A DNA stretch of 5,116 nt from Paracoccaceae bacterium. Its GTDB lineage: Bacteria > Pseudomonadota > Alphaproteobacteria > Rhodobacterales > Rhodobacteraceae. The notes below the pieces were generated by a model. That model was not told the DNA's origin and searched no databases. It saw only the letters and a list, made by a program, of their open reading frames with translations. The stretch is from the NCBI GenBank assembly GCA_007134805.1, contig SLKB01000205.1, positions 1 through 5,116 of the forward strand, written 5' to 3'. The position numbers were made by a program, and so were the translations under genes. This document shows positions 1 through 5,116 of the stretch, piece by piece (within the stretch, counting starts at the first letter, position 1; each line of letters starts with the position of its first letter).

Positions 1-1538
1 CGGCCCTCGAACGCGATCTGGAGGCGGCAGGCGCGCGGCTTGCCGAGGCGCGCGCCGCGCATCAGGCCCGGCAGGCGCAACTTGACTCGGCAAGCGCGGC
101 AGAACGCGCGGCACGCGAGGCGCGGCGCTGCGCTGATCAGCGGCTCACCCAGGCGGGCCGCGCAGCCCTCAGCACACAGGCCGACCGCGATCAAGCCAAG
201 GGTCGGCGCGAGGCCAGCCGCGCGCAGCTCGCGCGTCTTCAGGCCGAAAGCCACGATCTGCGCAGCGCCCTGCGCGACAGCGAGCGCCAACGCGCGGACC
301 TGCCGGATCTGGAAGCCGAGCGCACTCAGATTGCTGATCTGCGCCGCACAGTCGAGGCCGCCCGCATCACGATGATGTCGCGCCGTGCGCAGGCCGACGA
401 GCTTCGACATGAGATCCAGGCACGCGGCAAGCGCGCTGACGACGTCACCCGTGCCCTCGACGGATGGCGCGCACGGCTCGGAAACGCCAAGGCGCGGATG
501 GCCGATCTCGTCGCCCGCAAGACGGACACTGAAGCCGAATTGTCCGGGGCCGAGGCTGCGCCGGCCGAACTGGCGGCCAAACGCGACGCGCTGGCGCATG
601 AGCTCGACAAGGCCGAGGCACGATTTGCGGCCGCCAGTGACAATCTCAGCGCCGGCGAGGCGGGGATCCGTGCCGCCGCCGAGGCCGAGCGCGCCGCCGA
701 GCGCGCCGCCTCGGACGCGCGCGAGGCTAGGGCGAGGGCCGAAGCCCGGGCCGAGACAGCGCAGGCAGGTGTCGCCGAGGCTGCCGACCGGATCACCGAA
801 GCACATGACTGCGGCCCGCCGGAGTTGCTCGCGCAGTTGGGCGCGGACCCGGACACGATGCCCGACGCGCCCGCGCTCGAGGCTGAATTGATGCGCCTGC
901 GCCAGGCGCGCGATGCGCTCGGCGCGGTCAATCTGCGCGCCGAGGAAGATGCTCGCGTTGTTGCGGAAGAACACGCGACGCTGGTTCAGGAAAAAGCCGA
1001 TCTCGAGGCGGCCATCACCAAGCTGCGGGCAGGGATTCATGCGCTCAACCGTGAAGGGCGCGAACGGCTTCTGGCTGCCTTCGACAAGGTGAACGCGAAT
1101 TTCTCGACGCTGTTCTCGCATCTCTTCGGCGGTGGCGAGGCGCGGCTGGTGCTGGTGGAAAGTGACGATCCGCTCGATGCCGGGCTCGAGATCATGTGCC
1201 AGCCTCCCGGCAAGAAACTCGCCACGCTGTCGCTTCTGTCGGGCGGTGAGCAGACCTTGACAGCGCTTGCGCTGATCTTTGCCGTCTTTCTCGCCAATCC
1301 TGCGCCAATCTGTGTGCTCGATGAGGTGGACGCGCCGCTTGATGATGCCAATGTCTCTCGGTTCTGCGACCTCCTGGACGAGATGACTCGCCGCGCCGAG
1401 ACGCGGTATCTGATCATCACCCATAACGCGATCTCGATGGCGCGGATGGATCGGCTATTCGGTGTGACCATGGGCGAGCGCGGCGTGAGCCAGTTGGTCA
1501 GTGTCGATCTGAAACGCGCCGAATCGCTGGTGGCCTGA
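1..1538 (+). CDS. smc: Chromosome segregation protein SMC, C-terminal part (5' end outside window)
   Basis: This is the last 511 codons of SMC, the ATPase that, with ScpA and ScpB, compacts and helps segregate the chromosome. The reading frame is open from base 3 with no start codon, so the N-terminal head, first coiled-coil arm and hinge lie upstream. Bacterial SMCs are usually about 1150 residues, so a little under half is visible. Visible residues 1 to about 300 are Ala/Arg/Glu/Gln-rich and almost free of Pro and Gly over long stretches, as expected of the coiled-coil arm returning to the head. The head begins near VNLRAEED (residue 309 on) and carries FGGGEA (375 on), the ABC signature LSGGEQ (412-417, bases 1236-1253), Walker B ICVLDE (catalytic Glu at 441), the following D-loop and the H-loop His of ITHN (474). 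All head motifs are intact. The TGA stop at 1536-1538 faces the flavoprotein gene across 14 bases. Identification is secure from the head motifs; the coiled-coil extent is inferred from composition. Confidence 0.97.
   Translation, partial: ALERDLEAAGARLAEARAAHQARQAQLDSASAAERAAREARRCADQRLTQAGRAALSTQADRDQAKGRREASRAQLARLQAESHDLRSALRDSERQRADLPDLEAERTQIADLRRTVEAARITMMSRRAQADELRHEIQARGKRADDVTRALDGWRARLGNAKARMADLVARKTDTEAELSGAEAAPAELAAKRDALAHELDKAEARFAAASDNLSAGEAGIRAAAEAERAAERAASDAREARARAEARAETAQAGVAEAADRITEAHDCGPPELLAQLGADPDTMPDAPALEAELMRLRQARDALGAVNLRAEEDARVVAEEHATLVQEKADLEAAITKLRAGIHALNREGRERLLAAFDKVNANFSTLFSHLFGGGEARLVLVESDDPLDAGLEIMCQPPGKKLATLSLLSGGEQTLTALALIFAVFLANPAPICVLDEVDAPLDDANVSRFCDLLDEMTRRAETRYLIITHNAISMARMDRLFGVTMGERGVSQLVSVDLKRAESLVA
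684..707 (+). repeat. Two perfect 12-bp tandem units inside the smc coiled coil
   Basis: The 12-mer GCCGAGCGCGCC occurs twice head to tail and in frame, encoding AERA-AERA. It lies in the most Ala/Glu/Arg-rich part of the SMC arm (about bases 670-790). The unit is four residues long and does not match the seven-residue coiled-coil period, although two units add about one heptad plus one residue. It is probably a small slippage duplication tolerated in the arm, or simply biased composition; I infer no separate function. Confidence 0.5.
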
Positions 1539-1552
1539 CAAATCCGCAGTCC

Positions 1553-2740
1553 TCAATAGCTGGCAGCGTGGCGCCCCGCCCAATGCCCTGTGGCAAGACA
1601 GGCCGTCAGCAGGTAGCCACCTGTCGGGGCTTCCCAGTCAAGCATCTCACCAGCGGCAAAGACGCCCGGCCAGTCGCGCAGCATCAATGTGTCGGTCAGC
1701 CCGTCCCGGCGCAGCCCGCCCGCTGTCGAGATCGCCTCGTCTAGCGGGCGCGGCCCGGCAAGTGGGAGGGCAACGGTCTTCAGGATCCCGGCAAGCTGCG
1801 ACGCGTCCTGTGGCAACGGGCGCGCGCTTTCAAGCAGAAGTGCGAACCGCGCGCCCTCAAGCCCCAGCGCGCGGCGCAGGCGGTTCTTCTGCGAAAGCTT
1901 GCGAGGTTGGTGGGACAGACGCTCTGCGATCTGCGCGCGCGTGAGATCCGGGAACAGATCGACGATCAGGTGCGCCCCCGCGCGCAGGGGCCGGGAGAGC
2001 GCATAGATCGCGCCACCTTCAACCCCACGGGCAGAGATCACGAATTCCGCGCGCACATGCATCGCACCGGCGCGCAGCACCACGCCCTTAATCGGCGCGC
2101 CGAAGAACGGGCGCATATGCTCCGACCATGCTGCCTGCATTCCCATATTCGCAGGTTGGAACGGCGCAAGGCGCATCCCCTCGGCCGCAAACCCGGCCGC
2201 CCATTCCCCGTCCGAGCCGAGGCGACGCCAGCTTGCCCCGCCAAGCGCCAGCACGGCCACGCGTGGGGCGAGCTCACATACGCCGCCAGGCGTCTGGAAG
2301 CAAAACCTTCGCCCCGCCACCCAACGCCAGCGACAGCGCAGCTCGACACCTTTCGCCGCCAGCTGACCAAGCCAGGCCCGCAAGAGTGGCGCGGCCTTCA
2401 GCGCCACGGGAAACACGCGCCCAGATGATCCTACGAACAGATCCTGCCCCAGCCCTTCGGCCCAGGCGCGGATCTCATCGGGGCCGAAGGCGCGCAGTGC
2501 AGGCTCGAGCCAGGATTCGGCTTCGGCGTACAGGGACAATTGTTCGCTGAGCGGTGCCGCGTTCATCAGATTGAGCCCCGACTTGCCCGCCATCAGGAAT
2601 TTTCGCCCTGCCGTGGGCATGGCCTCGCAGATCACGACGCGCCGGCCCCGGTTTGCCAGCGCTTCAGCCGCCATCAACCCGGCCGGCCCGGCCCCGATCA
2701 CCAGAGCATCCAGCGGTTCATATGCAGGCATTCGGGACAC
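1553..2740 (-). CDS. HI0933/YhiN-like FAD-binding flavoprotein (TIGR03862-type)
   Basis: A complete 395-residue predicted cytosolic flavoprotein of the HI0933-like NAD(P)/FAD-dependent oxidoreductase family, whose physiological substrate is generally unknown. Near the N-terminus is a Rossmann nucleotide-binding loop GAGPAG (residues 16-21) with an acidic residue ending the second strand (Glu39), followed by the family hallmark GRKFLMAGKSGLNLMN (45-60). GSSGRVFP and a Trp-rich RWRW stretch follow in the first half. The C-terminus has GEMLDWEAPTGGYL (364-377), the second FAD-contacting segment. The last motif and the length of just under 400 point to the TIGR03862 subfamily rather than to classical BaiN/YhiN; that assignment is from memory of the family. 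The longest start is GTG at 2740; an ATG at 2731 (MPAYEPLD) is equally plausible, and neither has a convincing Shine-Dalgarno sequence. The gene is transcribed away from the EEP gene and converges on smc. No frameshift or missing motif was seen. Confidence 0.93.
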   Translation of the reverse strand: MSRMPAYEPLDALVIGAGPAGLMAAEALANRGRRVVICEAMPTAGRKFLMAGKSGLNLMNAAPLSEQLSLYAEAESWLEPALRAFGPDEIRAWAEGLGQDLFVGSSGRVFPVALKAAPLLRAWLGQLAAKGVELRCRWRWVAGRRFCFQTPGGVCELAPRVAVLALGGASWRRLGSDGEWAAGFAAEGMRLAPFQPANMGMQAAWSEHMRPFFGAPIKGVVLRAGAMHVRAEFVISARGVEGGAIYALSRPLRAGAHLIVDLFPDLTRAQIAERLSHQPRKLSQKNRLRRALGLEGARFALLLESARPLPQDASQLAGILKTVALPLAGPRPLDEAISTAGGLRRDGLTDTLMLRDWPGVFAAGEMLDWEAPTGGYLLTACLATGHWAGRHAASY

Positions 2741-2768
2741 TTAACGGATCTTTGAAGACTCCGGAATA

Positions 2769-2782
2769 TTGTGGATCCACAA
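2769..2782. promoter_or_regulatory. Perfect 14-bp palindrome, candidate operator
   Basis: TTGTGGATCCACAA is identical to its own reverse complement; the symmetry stops at bases 2768 and 2783. Its length and its place between divergent genes suit a binding site for a dimeric regulator. If the weak promoter at 2790-2819 is real, the palindrome falls just downstream of its -10, at about the transcription start of the flavoprotein gene, where a repressor would block initiation. Each arm also contains ATCCACA, seven of nine bases of the DnaA box TTATCCACA, so a DnaA-related role is an alternative. The symmetry is seen directly; the function is inference. Confidence 0.45.
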
Positions 2783-2789
2783 CGCCGCA

Positions 2790-2819
2790 GGCATATCTGG
2801 TGTATGGAAGACTAGTCAA
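2790..2819 (-). promoter_or_regulatory. Weak sigma70-like promoter candidate for the flavoprotein gene
   Basis: Read on the minus strand, TTGACT (2819-2814) matches the -35 consensus at five of six positions. TATGCC (2795-2790) follows after an 18-base spacer but matches the -10 consensus TATAAT only in its first three bases. Transcription would begin near 2783, giving a leader of about 43 bases before the GTG start. The -35 is good and the -10 poor, so this is only a candidate. Confidence 0.3.
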
Positions 2820-2864
2820 ACTGCTCCGCCTCGCCCGAATCCCGTCCCTTACAACCCTGATGTG

Positions 2865-3602
2865 ATGTCCGATCTGATTGTCAGTTCCTACAATATTCAC
2901 AAGGCTGTCGGAACCGACTATCGGCGCGACCCTGCGCGCACCGTACAGGTGATCCGCGAACTCGGCGCGGATATCGTGGCGTTGCAGGAAGTCGATCGCC
3001 GGTTCGGCGACCGCAAGGGCGTGCTCGATCCGGACATGTTGCGGGACGAGACCGGTCTCGACCCCGTGGTGCTGATCGACCGGCTGGGCAAACGCGCGCT
3101 TGGCTGGCATGGCAATCTTCTGTTGCTACGCGGCGCAGAGGTGGAGGAGGCACGCGCCATCACCTTGCAGGGATTGGAGCCGCGCGGGGCCATCATCGCC
3201 GATATCCGCGTTGCAGGGCAGCCCTTGCGTGTCATTGCAGCGCATCTGGGCCTTTTGCATCAATCCCGCCTTCTGCAGGCGCGCCAGCTTTCTGCCGAGA
3301 TCGAGCGCGGCGATGGGCGACCGACCCTTGTCATGGGCGACTTCAACGAATGGCGGCTGGGGACAGGCTGCTCGCTCATGCCCTTGCGGCGCGAGTTGCG
3401 GGCCGTCAAACGCTCGGCCGATACAATCGCGAGCTTTCCGGCTCAGATGCCCGTCCTGCCGCTTGACCGGATCATCGGGTGCCGGCGAGCGCAGGTGCTG
3501 GGCCTCAAGGCGCATGACAGCCCGCTTGCGCGCAAGGCCTCCGATCATCTGCCGATCCGCGCCGCGCTCGGCTTGCCTCAGCATGATCGCGCCGTTATGT
3601 GA
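2865..3602 (+). CDS. Endonuclease/exonuclease/phosphatase (EEP) family protein
   Basis: A 245-residue protein of the EEP superfamily (DNase I / exonuclease III / phosphatase fold), metal-dependent phosphoesterases acting on nucleic acids, phospholipids or phosphorylated small molecules. All core motifs are present in order: SYNIHKAVG with Asn10, LQEVDRR with the metal-binding Glu42, GWHGN (80-84), HLG with His127, GDFNEW with Asp159 and Asn161, LDRI with Asp201, and SDHLP with Asp227 and the catalytic His228. There is no signal peptide or membrane segment, so it is probably cytosolic. The ATG at 2865 is chosen because the family motif starts seven residues later; in-frame GTG 2862 and TTG 2769 are alternatives, and no clear ribosome site precedes any of them. 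miaB follows after 37 bases on the same strand, suggesting co-transcription. The substrate cannot be told from sequence; a role in DNA repair or in lipid metabolism is equally open. Confidence 0.9.
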   Translation: MSDLIVSSYNIHKAVGTDYRRDPARTVQVIRELGADIVALQEVDRRFGDRKGVLDPDMLRDETGLDPVVLIDRLGKRALGWHGNLLLLRGAEVEEARAITLQGLEPRGAIIADIRVAGQPLRVIAAHLGLLHQSRLLQARQLSAEIERGDGRPTLVMGDFNEWRLGTGCSLMPLRRELRAVKRSADTIASFPAQMPVLPLDRIIGCRRAQVLGLKAHDSPLARKASDHLPIRAALGLPQHDRAVM

Positions 3603-3629
3603 ACGCGGAAGCCGTACACATACCGAGTT

Positions 3630-3636
3630 GAGAGGG
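3630..3636 (+). promoter_or_regulatory. Ribosome binding site of miaB
   Basis: The purine run GAGAGGG ends three bases before the ATG at 3640; its GAGG core leaves a four-base spacer. It is a little close but usable. It supports 3640 as the start, rather than in-frame start codons further upstream that would run through the EEP gene. Confidence 0.6.
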
Positions 3637-3639
3637 CGC

Positions 3640-4959
3640 ATGGCCGAGGCAAAGAAACTCTTTATCAAGACCTATGGCTGCCAGATGAATGTCTATGACA
3701 GCGAGCGCATGGCAGAAGCGCTGGCGCCGTCGGGCTATACGCTTACCGAGCAGGCAGATCAGGCCGACATGATCCTGCTCAACACCTGCCATATCCGCGA
3801 AAAGGCCGCCGAGAAGGTGTATTCCGAACTGGGCCGGCTGAAGCCCATCAAGGCCGCGCGGCCAGAGTTGAAGATCGGCGTCGCCGGTTGCGTCGCGCAG
3901 GCAGAGGGCGAGGAGATCATCCGCCGCCAGCCGCTGGTCGATCTGGTCGTCGGCCCGCAAAGCTATCACCGGCTGCCCGAGATGGAGAAGACGCTTCGCA
4001 GCGGCACGCCTCAGGTCGAGACCGATTTCCCGGCCGAGGACAAGTTCGACCACCTGCCCAGCGCGCGGCGCGCGAACCGCGGGCCGACTGCCTTCCTGAC
4101 GGTGCAGGAAGGCTGCGACAAGTTCTGCGCCTTTTGCGTGGTCCCCTACACCCGCGGCGCGGAGGTTTCACGCCCTTCCGCACGCATCCTCGCCGAGGCG
4201 CAGGAACTCGTCGCGCGCGGTGTGCGCGAGATCAGCCTTCTGGGGCAGAACGTGAATGCCTATCACGGGGCCGGAGACGGGAGCGACTGGTCGCTCGCGC
4301 GTCTGATCAAGGCGCTCGCCCGTATCGAGGGGCTGGAGCGGATCCGCTACACGACATCACACCCCAATGACATGGATGAAGATCTGATCGAGGCGCATGG
4401 GAGCGAGCCGAAACTCATGCCCTATCTGCATCTCCCCGTCCAATCCGGGAGCGATCGGGTCCTCAGGGCGATGAACCGAAAGCACACCGCCGAAGCCTAT
4501 CTACGGCTCGTGGAGCGTCTGCGCGCCGCGCGGCCGGATCTCTTGCTCTCGGGCGATTTCATCGTGGGCTTTCCCGGCGAATCGGACGCTGATTTCGAGG
4601 CGACGCTCGATCTTGTACGAGCCGTCGGTTATGGGCAGGCCTACAGCTTCAAGTATTCGGCGCGCCCCGGCACCCCGGCCTCCGAGCGCGAGGGCGTGCC
4701 GGACAGTGTCGCTTCGGACCGTCTTGCGCGCCTGCAGGAACTGCTCGGCGCCCAACAGCGCGCAGCCCAGCAGGCCATGGTCGGGCGCGAGGTCACAGTG
4801 CTGTTCGAAAAACCCGGCCGACTGCCCTGGCAGATGGTGGGCAAGTCGGAATATCTGCACGCCGTCCATGTGACGGATCCAGGGTTGGAAAAGGGACAGA
4901 TCGCGCGCGTGCGGGTCGCGGCCTCGGCGCCCAATTCCCTCAGCGGGGTGCGCCTCTGA
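3640..4959 (+). CDS. miaB: tRNA-2-methylthio-N6-dimethylallyladenosine synthase MiaB
   Basis: MiaB is a radical-SAM methylthiotransferase that converts N6-isopentenyladenosine at position 37 of tRNAs reading UNN codons into its 2-methylthio form, stabilising codon-anticodon pairing. The 439-residue protein is near the usual family length. The N-terminal methylthiotransferase domain has the three cysteines binding the auxiliary 4Fe-4S cluster: Cys14 (TYGCQMN), Cys50 (LNTCHIR) and Cys84 (AGCVAQ). The radical-SAM domain has the CxxxCxxC cluster Cys159, Cys163 and Cys166, then LPVQSGS (265-271) and [10 protein letters not shown] (305-314). The C-terminal 60 or so residues form the RNA-binding TRAM domain, ending [21 protein letters not shown] and LPVQSGS favour MiaB over its relatives RimO and MtaB. 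The start at ATG 3640 gives the canonical N-terminus and has a ribosome site. It is probably co-transcribed with the EEP gene. Nothing appears truncated or missing. Confidence 0.97.
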   Translation: MAEAKKLFIKTYGCQMNVYDSERMAEALAPSGYTLTEQADQADMILLNTCHIREKAAEKVYSELGRLKPIKAARPELKIGVAGCVAQAEGEEIIRRQPLVDLVVGPQSYHRLPEMEKTLRSGTPQVETDFPAEDKFDHLPSARRANRGPTAFLTVQEGCDKFCAFCVVPYTRGAEVSRPSARILAEAQELVARGVREISLLGQNVNAYHGAGDGSDWSLARLIKALARIEGLERIRYTTSHPNDMDEDLIEAHGSEPKLMPYLHLPVQSGSDRVLRAMNRKHTAEAYLRLVERLRAARPDLLLSGDFIVGFPGESDADFEATLDLVRAVGYGQAYSFKYSARPGTPASEREGVPDSVASDRLARLQELLGAQQRAAQQAMVGREVTVLFEKPGRLPWQMVGKSEYLHAVHVTDPGLEKGQIARVRVAASAPNSLSGVRL

Positions 4960-4963
4960 TCCT

Positions 4964-5116
4964 TCAGGCTGGCCGCAGATGTGACGCAGGCACTGTCAGA
5001 CGCGCCTTCTGCCCCATGAACTCCAGAAGCAGCGCGACACGGTGATCGGGTTGCAGTTCTTCGATCCGTGCGACGAAATCACTCATCGGCCCAGTCGCGA
5101 TCTGCACCCGATCCCC
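4964..5116 (-). CDS. NusG-family (NusG/RfaH-like) protein, C-terminal KOW domain only (5' end outside window)
   Basis: Reading the minus strand from the right edge gives 50 codons in one open frame ending in TGA (4966-4964). The peptide opens GDRVQIATGPMSDFVARI and continues with LLLEFMGQKARLTV. This is the KOW domain at the end of NusG-family transcription elongation factors: a Gly-Asp-x-Val strand, the GP turn before an aromatic, the acidic EE stretch, and an (L/F)-M-G-x-x-x-x-(L/V) strand pair. Such factors bind RNA polymerase with their N-terminal domain and use the KOW domain to contact Rho or ribosomal protein S10. The tail ending LRPA is unlike the VEK-type end I know from housekeeping NusG, which hints at a specialised RfaH/NusG-like paralogue, but the diagnostic N-terminal domain is not visible. 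It converges on miaB with a four-base gap. The family call is fairly secure; the subfamily is not. Confidence 0.75.
   Translation of the reverse strand, partial: GDRVQIATGPMSDFVARIEELQPDHRVALLLEFMGQKARLTVPASHLRPA

Larger units (their letters stand above)
2741..2864. promoter_or_regulatory. Divergent intergenic control region (flavoprotein gene / EEP gene)
   Basis: These 124 bases separate two genes transcribed outward, so promoters for both should lie here. The region is visibly less GC-rich than the flanking genes. It contains a perfect 14-bp palindrome, an 8-bp palindrome GACTAGTC at 2810-2817, and GAAGACT twice in direct orientation (2754-2760 and 2807-2813). The region can be read as an extension of the EEP frame back to a TTG at 2769, but that extension (rich in Pro, Asn and Thr) does not resemble the family and is better read as non-coding. 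I could not identify a convincing promoter for the EEP direction. Confidence 0.7.

Noticed and set aside
326..931. A 201-codon open frame on the minus strand opposite smc
   Set aside because: It is Ala/Ser/Arg-rich low-complexity sequence lying entirely antisense to the SMC coiled coil, which has a clear family match in its continuing frame. Long antisense open frames are expected in GC-rich DNA.
1907..2428. A 173-codon plus-strand open frame inside the flavoprotein gene
   Set aside because: It is rich in Arg, Pro and His, shows no motif, and is antisense to a well-supported flavoprotein.
2754..2813. Direct repeat GAAGACT (2754-2760 and 2807-2813) and palindrome GACTAGTC (2810-2817) as regulator half-sites
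   Set aside because: A 7-base repeat and an 8-base palindrome are too short to stand out from chance, and their 53-base spacing shows no clear relation to the 14-bp palindrome.
3100..3639. Upstream extension of the miaB frame through the EEP gene, suggesting a 619-residue fusion
   Set aside because: The extra 180 residues have no recognisable domain and overlap the EEP gene, whose motifs are intact in another frame. The canonical MiaB N-terminus and a ribosome site fit ATG 3640.
4941..4985. Possible terminator hairpin at the miaB / NusG-family junction
   Set aside because: Only short broken pairings (for example GCGG with CCGC) could be found, without a stable continuous stem or a T-run on either strand.

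Overview
The window looks like ordinary chromosomal DNA from a GC-rich alphaproteobacterium, most likely Rhodobacterales (Rhodobacter/Roseobacter type). This is inferred from the strong G/C bias at third codon positions and from the style of the SMC head, the HI0933-type flavoprotein and MiaB. I cannot fix a genus from sequence alone.

Layout. Bases 1-1538 (+) encode the C-terminal part of the chromosome-segregation ATPase SMC: the returning coiled-coil arm plus the C-terminal ATPase head. Its 5' end lies outside the window. Bases 1553-2740 (-) encode a complete HI0933/YhiN-like FAD-binding flavoprotein, which converges on smc with only 14 bases between the stop codons. Bases 2741-2864 are a divergent intergenic region. 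It holds a perfect 14-bp palindrome (TTGTGGATCCACAA) and a weak promoter-like pair facing the flavoprotein gene. Bases 2865-3602 (+) encode a complete endonuclease/exonuclease/phosphatase (EEP) family protein. It is followed after 37 bases by miaB (3640-4959, +), the tRNA 2-methylthio-N6-isopentenyladenosine methylthiotransferase. Bases 4964-5116 (-) hold the last 50 codons of a NusG-family protein (KOW domain), running off the right edge and converging on miaB with a 4-base gap.

How the genes relate. SMC (chromosome compaction) and MiaB (tRNA modification) are housekeeping proteins. The EEP gene and miaB are probably co-transcribed. The flavoprotein and EEP genes share a divergent control region. 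The terminal NusG-like fragment looks more like a specialised paralogue than the housekeeping factor, but only its C-terminus is visible.

I saw no mobile element, CRISPR array, tRNA, rRNA or phage feature, and nothing that amounts to a clearly new biological system. The points most worth a second look are the palindrome between the divergent genes, the NusG-family tail at the right edge, and the two terminator-poor convergent junctions.
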